From contig CAUSKK010000018.1 of assembly GCA_963532425.1 (NCBI GenBank), positions 1 through 41,191 on the forward strand: a stretch of 41,191 nucleotides of DNA, given 5' to 3'. Under the pieces are notes generated by a model, which was given only the letters and a program-made list of their open reading frames with translations, did not search any database and was not told the origin of the DNA. Source of the stretch: CAUSKK01 sp963532425 (lineage in GTDB: Bacteria > Pseudomonadota > Gammaproteobacteria > Cardiobacteriales > Cardiobacteriaceae). The position numbers and the translations under genes were made by a program. This document shows positions 40,014-41,191 of this stretch, in pieces. Numbering within the stretch: position 1 is the stretch's first letter; each line of letters begins with the position of its first letter.

Positions 40014-41184
40014 GAAGCGCTTCATTTTCCCCACCCGGTGGAAGGAAGCGCTTCCCCTTTGGAGACCCGGGCTAATTTAAAGGGTGCCGGCCGCCGCGCT
40101 CCGCCCCTTGTCGTCCACGAACCGACCCCGCCGGCCCGGTTCAGGCCCATACGGGGCTGAAAACAACAAGGCCCCGCCGTGCTTCGCTGGAAATAATCTC
40201 CTCTAAACGAAGCGCTTCCCGCCGACCGGCTCCTGAATCCCTAGGCCCCCAGCGAAGCGCTTCGTTCCGCCAACGGCCCCAAACGGATTTCCCTAAATTG
40301 AAGCACGCCCCTATTCGCAAACGTTGGCCCCGGCCGGCACCCGTTTCGCCAAGCGCAGTGCTTCGCTGGAAATAACCTCCTCTAAACGAAGCGCTTCCCG
40401 CCGGCGGCCAGGTTTTGATTTCTGCCCATCCGGCCGGGAGCCCCTTGTTCTTCAAGGTTAGAAAAAGCGAAATTGGCGACGGCCACTCGGCTTGATGCTT
40501 TTCTGCCCGGCCTTTGCCAACGAAGCGCTTCGCTTTAACGGGCCCGGCAGGGCGAAGCGCTTCCCGGTCGGAACCCAATAAAACCAACCGGCTGCCTTCC
40601 AAAGCCGAAGCGCTCCCTTTTATCCGGGCGGGCGCTCCGAAGGCGCTTATCTTTTTCTAACCCCTGGGAACGAAGCGCTTCCGCTAGGGTGCTTCTGGCT
40701 GGGAAGCGCTTCGATAACCAAGTTCAGAGCGCTTCGCTCTGGGTAACTGCCGGTGAGGAGCAACCCGGAGAAACCGAAGCGCTTCTTTTAGCGCCCGGGG
40801 CGGCGCCCCAAAATCTGTCCCCTGGCCAGCCCGGGCTTCGTCCGAAGCGCTTTCTCTTTCGGCCTGGCCCCCGGAATGTTTCGCCGGAAATCATCTCCCG
40901 AAGCGCTTCCCCTATTCCTAAACGTACGATTTGCCCGGTTGCCAGTGCTGCGATAAACGAAGCGCTTCGCTGTCATTGCCCGCCGGCATTGCCCCTGTTC
41001 CCAGTTTCCCGGACGAAGCGCTGCTCCTACTCCCTATTAAATTGGGCGATGAAAAGACCGTTCGCGCTCGAAGCGCTCCTCGGCGCGTAAAAGCCCACTC
41101 GGCCCACCAACCGAAGCGCTTCGCTAAATCGGGGCTAGCCAGCGCCAGACCTCTTTTTTCCAGTCCTTGAGAACGAAGCGCTTC
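40014..41184. repeat. GAAGCGCTTC array at the right edge, 14 exact copies
   Basis: Exact copies start at 40014, 40045, 40209, 40254, 40388, 40522, 40554, 40672, 40703, 40776, 40900, 40959, 41113 and 41175. Variants include 40605 and 41070 (GAAGCGCTCC-like), 40843 (GAAGCGCTTT) and 41013 (GAAGCGCTGC). No terminator, promoter or gene is convincing between 39950 and the window end; open frames here are again built from repeated Ser-Ala-Ser, Glu-Ala-Leu and Lys-Arg-Phe. The array may continue beyond the window. Confidence 0.9.
40179..40403 (+). repeat. 46-bp direct duplication inside the right-edge array
   Basis: GTGCTTCGCTGGAAATAA, then (C/T)CTCCTCTAAAC, then GAAGCGCTTCCCGCCG occurs at 40179-40224 and 40358-40403 with one difference. 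A shorter, diverged form (CGCCGGAAATCATCTCCC plus palindrome) is near 40882. As in the 22-kb array, spacers have been copied together with the palindrome. Confidence 0.85.
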
Positions 41185-41191
41185 GCCGCCG

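Noticed and set aside
40141..41170. Open frames in the right-edge array (153, 133 and 79 codons)
   Set aside because: Same reason: they are by-products of the repeated palindrome in GC-rich DNA with few stops.
3150..41184. Identity as a Neisseria or Pasteurellaceae DNA uptake sequence
   Set aside because: Neither GCCGTCTGAA nor AAGTGCGGT/ACAAGCGGT is enriched on reading, and the repeat here is a perfect palindrome, which those are not. A functional analogy stays possible.

Overview
The window looks like the chromosome of a GC-rich, host-associated Gram-negative proteobacterium. The evidence is a trimeric autotransporter with an extended signal peptide, an OmpA-type partner lipoprotein, a TonB-dependent receptor, a FecCD-type iron-siderophore importer, sdhE next to a manganese-type sodA, and folA. 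Cardiobacteriaceae or Neisseriaceae are possible homes, but this is a guess from gene content. The first 1.4 kb is strikingly AT-rich and holds the 5' part of a foreign NERD-nuclease/UvrD-type helicase gene.

Layout. 1-5.6 kb: the AT-rich helicase, a DASS-family anion symporter, a YdeI/OmpD-associated gene, and a two-gene cassette (AAA ATPase plus DUF4276 TOPRIM-like protein) bracketed by two copies of an intergenic element. 5.6-7.8 kb: a gene graveyard with LysR and pirin fragments joined by a deletion, a frameshifted membrane protein, and an alpha/beta hydrolase that lacks its leader and its nucleophile. 7.8-12.3 kb: a small secreted protein, an osmoprotectant-type ABC operon with an NmrA-like gene inside it, and an amino-acid racemase. 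12.5-18.7 kb: a secreted protein, an MFS transporter, an M48 peptidase, an NAD(P)H oxidoreductase, and a VirK/NmrA pair whose junction was tandemly duplicated. 18.8-21 kb: the TonB receptor. 21-22.65 kb: a gene-free palindrome array. 22.7-24.8 kb: two paralogous small membrane proteins, then sodA-sdhE with the sdhE 3' end tandemly duplicated. 24.9-31.4 kb: the adhesin and its OmpA/BamE-like partner. 31.4-36.7 kb: a DUF4153 membrane protein and the iron-siderophore ABC operon. 36.8-39.9 kb: folA, a GNAT acetyltransferase, a secreted protein and a Sel1-repeat protein. 39.95-41.19 kb: a second palindrome array that runs off the window.

The most unusual signal is the perfect palindrome GAAGCGCTTC. 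I count about 70 exact copies by eye, plus many one-base variants. Roughly four fifths lie between genes, clustered at irregular spacing of about 20-80 bases at 6.7-7.0, 7.8, 12.3-12.5, 14.5-14.9, 21.0-22.65 and 40.0-41.2 kb. Others are built into genes as Glu-Ala-Leu, Lys-Arg-Phe or Ser-Ala-Ser codons, and at least two sit in terminator-like stems. It behaves like a highly iterated genomic palindrome (compare the cyanobacterial HIP1) or an uptake/recognition signal, and I do not recognise it as a described element. Two independent tandem duplications of gene ends (158-bp and 122-bp units) and repeated spacer blocks inside the arrays suggest that local duplication is common in this genome.

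All calls come from reading the sequence. No database search was possible, and counts and spacings were made by hand.
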